The notes below the pieces were generated by a model. That model did no database searches. It was not told where the DNA came from and saw only the letters and a list, made by a program, of their open reading frames with translations. Below are positions 8,820 to 9,794 of a DNA stretch of 9,794 nt, piece by piece; position 1 is the stretch's first letter, and each line of letters begins with the position of its first letter. Source of the stretch: Phycisphaerales bacterium. Lineage in GTDB: Bacteria; Planctomycetota; Phycisphaerae; Phycisphaerales; SM1A02. A program made the translations under genes and the position numbers. The stretch lies in contig VERO01000071.1 in NCBI GenBank assembly GCA_018882625.1, positions 1-9,794 on the forward strand, in the 5' to 3' direction.

Positions 8820-9794
8820 ATGCAGGTGTACCCCTCCCGGCAACTATCTGCTCCGGCAGCAGCGGCCGTGGTCGCCGCGCTGTCCGCAGGCCAGCTGGCG
8901 ATGGCGGATGCCGTCGGGCTCGAGGAGCTGACGGCTCGGCTCGGGTCGGGGGTGCCCACAGGGTCTGGCGTGGGCGTGTGCCAGGTCGAGGCGCCTCTGG
9001 GGCAGGCCGCGAATTACGGGCCAAACCTCGCCAGATCCGAGTTTTCGGGCAAGTCCTTCACCCCGATGAGCGGCACCATGGCCCTCAGCAGCCACGCGGA
9101 CGCGGTTGGTGCCTATTTCTACGGGATCGGCATCAGCATCGCGCCTGGCATTCCCGCCGTCTACAACTACGAGGCAAACGGGTGGCTCAGCTCGTTCCTC
9201 CGCTTCAACCTGAGTGGTGAGCCGGCGAGCCCGCCGGGAGGGTCGCGCATCCAGAACCACAGCTGGATCGCGAGCATCGGAGCCTCGTCGGAGAACCAGA
9301 TCCTGCGGAGGCTTGACTACCAGGCTGACCGGGATGGCACGCTCCATGTCGTGGGGCTCAACAACGGCACCGCCAATGCGGTGCCGCCGCTGCTGGTCAG
9401 CGGATACAACGCCCTCTCGGTGGGGCGCGTCGACGGGCAGCACTCGTTTGGGCTCACGCCGACGGGAATTGACGGCACAGGCCGCATGAAGCCGGAGATC
9501 GTGGCACCGGGCGATGCAACGAGCTGGGCGACCCCCGTCGTGGCCGGGGCGGCTGCACTCCTTCATGAGGTTGCCGTCAGGCCTCCGCTGTCCCTCAATC
9601 CAAGTGCCGTCGATCCGACGGTGACGAAGGCGGTGCTGATGGCGGGTGCGCAGCATCAGTCCACCTGGTCCAACCAGCCCTCGACGACGGGCACGACCCG
9701 GGGCGAGGCGGTTCGTCCGCTCGACCCCGTCTTTGGCGCGGGCATCGTGAACGTGGACCGTGCCCATCGCATCCTGACCGGTGGCGAGCAGGAC
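8820..9794 (+). CDS. Secreted subtilisin-like (S8 family) protein with altered active site, N-terminal part (runs off right edge)
   Basis: 325 codons are open to the window end. An in-frame TAG at 8805 makes ATG 8820 the first ATG of the frame. Residues 1-29 form a signal peptide (MQVYPSR, Ala/Val/Leu core, AMA before D30). The rest has the order of a subtilase. GVGVCQVEAPLG (50-61) fits the strand that normally carries the catalytic Asp, but has Glu (E57). SSHADAVG (90-97) supplies His92. QNHSW (145-149) fits the substrate-binding strand. VVGLNNG (177-183) fits the oxyanion region, with N181 in the expected place. KPEIVAPG (224-231) leads to ATSWATPVVAG (233-243) with nucleophile S235. The H-N spacing is 89, close to 91 in subtilisin BPN'. 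FGAGIVNVDRA (305-315) is the usual closing motif. There is no obvious propeptide domain. Any C-terminal sorting signal lies outside. It may be a protease with a Glu-His-Ser triad or a non-catalytic homologue. Confidence 0.86.
   Translation, partial: MQVYPSRQLSAPAAAAVVAALSAGQLAMADAVGLEELTARLGSGVPTGSGVGVCQVEAPLGQAANYGPNLARSEFSGKSFTPMSGTMALSSHADAVGAYFYGIGISIAPGIPAVYNYEANGWLSSFLRFNLSGEPASPPGGSRIQNHSWIASIGASSENQILRRLDYQADRDGTLHVVGLNNGTANAVPPLLVSGYNALSVGRVDGQHSFGLTPTGIDGTGRMKPEIVAPGDATSWATPVVAGAAALLHEVAVRPPLSLNPSAVDPTVTKAVLMAGAQHQSTWSNQPSTTGTTRGEAVRPLDPVFGAGIVNVDRAHRILTGGEQD

Noticed and set aside
8698..9024. Upstream extension of the dehydrogenase frame on the minus strand
   Set aside because: It encodes Pro/Arg-rich sequence without domain character and is antisense to the subtilase signal peptide; the dehydrogenase fold starts just after the ATG at 8697.
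8438..9220. Plus-strand 260-residue open frame spanning the dehydrogenase start and subtilase region
   Set aside because: It crosses the divergent intergenic region in a different frame and lacks domain motifs; the frame starting at 8820 carries the subtilase motifs.

Overview
The window is a GC-rich piece of bacterial chromosome with six protein genes and very little intergenic DNA. The gene set, gene lengths and weak ribosome binding sites fit a Planctomycetota genome, perhaps of the Phycisphaerae. It holds a very large fused ResB-CcsA cytochrome c synthase, a TMTC-like membrane TPR protein, and secreted proteins with Ala/Pro-rich leaders. The taxonomic call is inference from gene style, not from a marker gene. 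I saw no RNA gene, insertion sequence, CRISPR array or integrase, and no gene-free stretch longer than about 120 bases.

Layout from left to right. (1) Minus strand, cut by the left edge: the N-terminus of an exported cyclophilin-type peptidyl-prolyl isomerase (start 265). (2) An 81-base divergent intergenic region. (3) Plus strand: a 1368-residue fused ResB/CcsA (System II cytochrome c biogenesis), followed by a translationally coupled (ATGA overlap) 625-residue polytopic protein with C-terminal TPRs that resembles the TMTC/GT-C mannosyltransferase-like family. (4) Minus strand: enolase, whose extended C-terminus overlaps the 3' end of the TPR gene tail to tail by 83 bases. (5) Minus strand, 80 bases upstream of enolase: a D-isomer-specific 2-hydroxyacid dehydrogenase of the phosphoglycerate-dehydrogenase type without an ACT domain. 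(6) A 122-base divergent region. (7) Plus strand, cut by the right edge: a secreted subtilisin-like (S8) protein with Glu at the catalytic Asp position.

Functionally, the left half concerns the cell envelope: an exported foldase, periplasmic heme attachment to cytochromes, and a membrane protein possibly acting on lipid-linked sugar. The right half has two central-metabolism genes, enolase and a dehydrogenase that may act on 3-phosphoglycerate-like or other 2-hydroxy acids, next to an unrelated exported protease homologue. The genes at both edges are real but incomplete.

Nothing here proves a wholly new multi-gene system. The best leads are the non-canonical subtilase active site, the enolase tail and its antisense overlap, the signal-peptide-like segment inside the cytochrome c synthase, and the near-absence of CTAG except in two promoter-position copies of one 8-mer.
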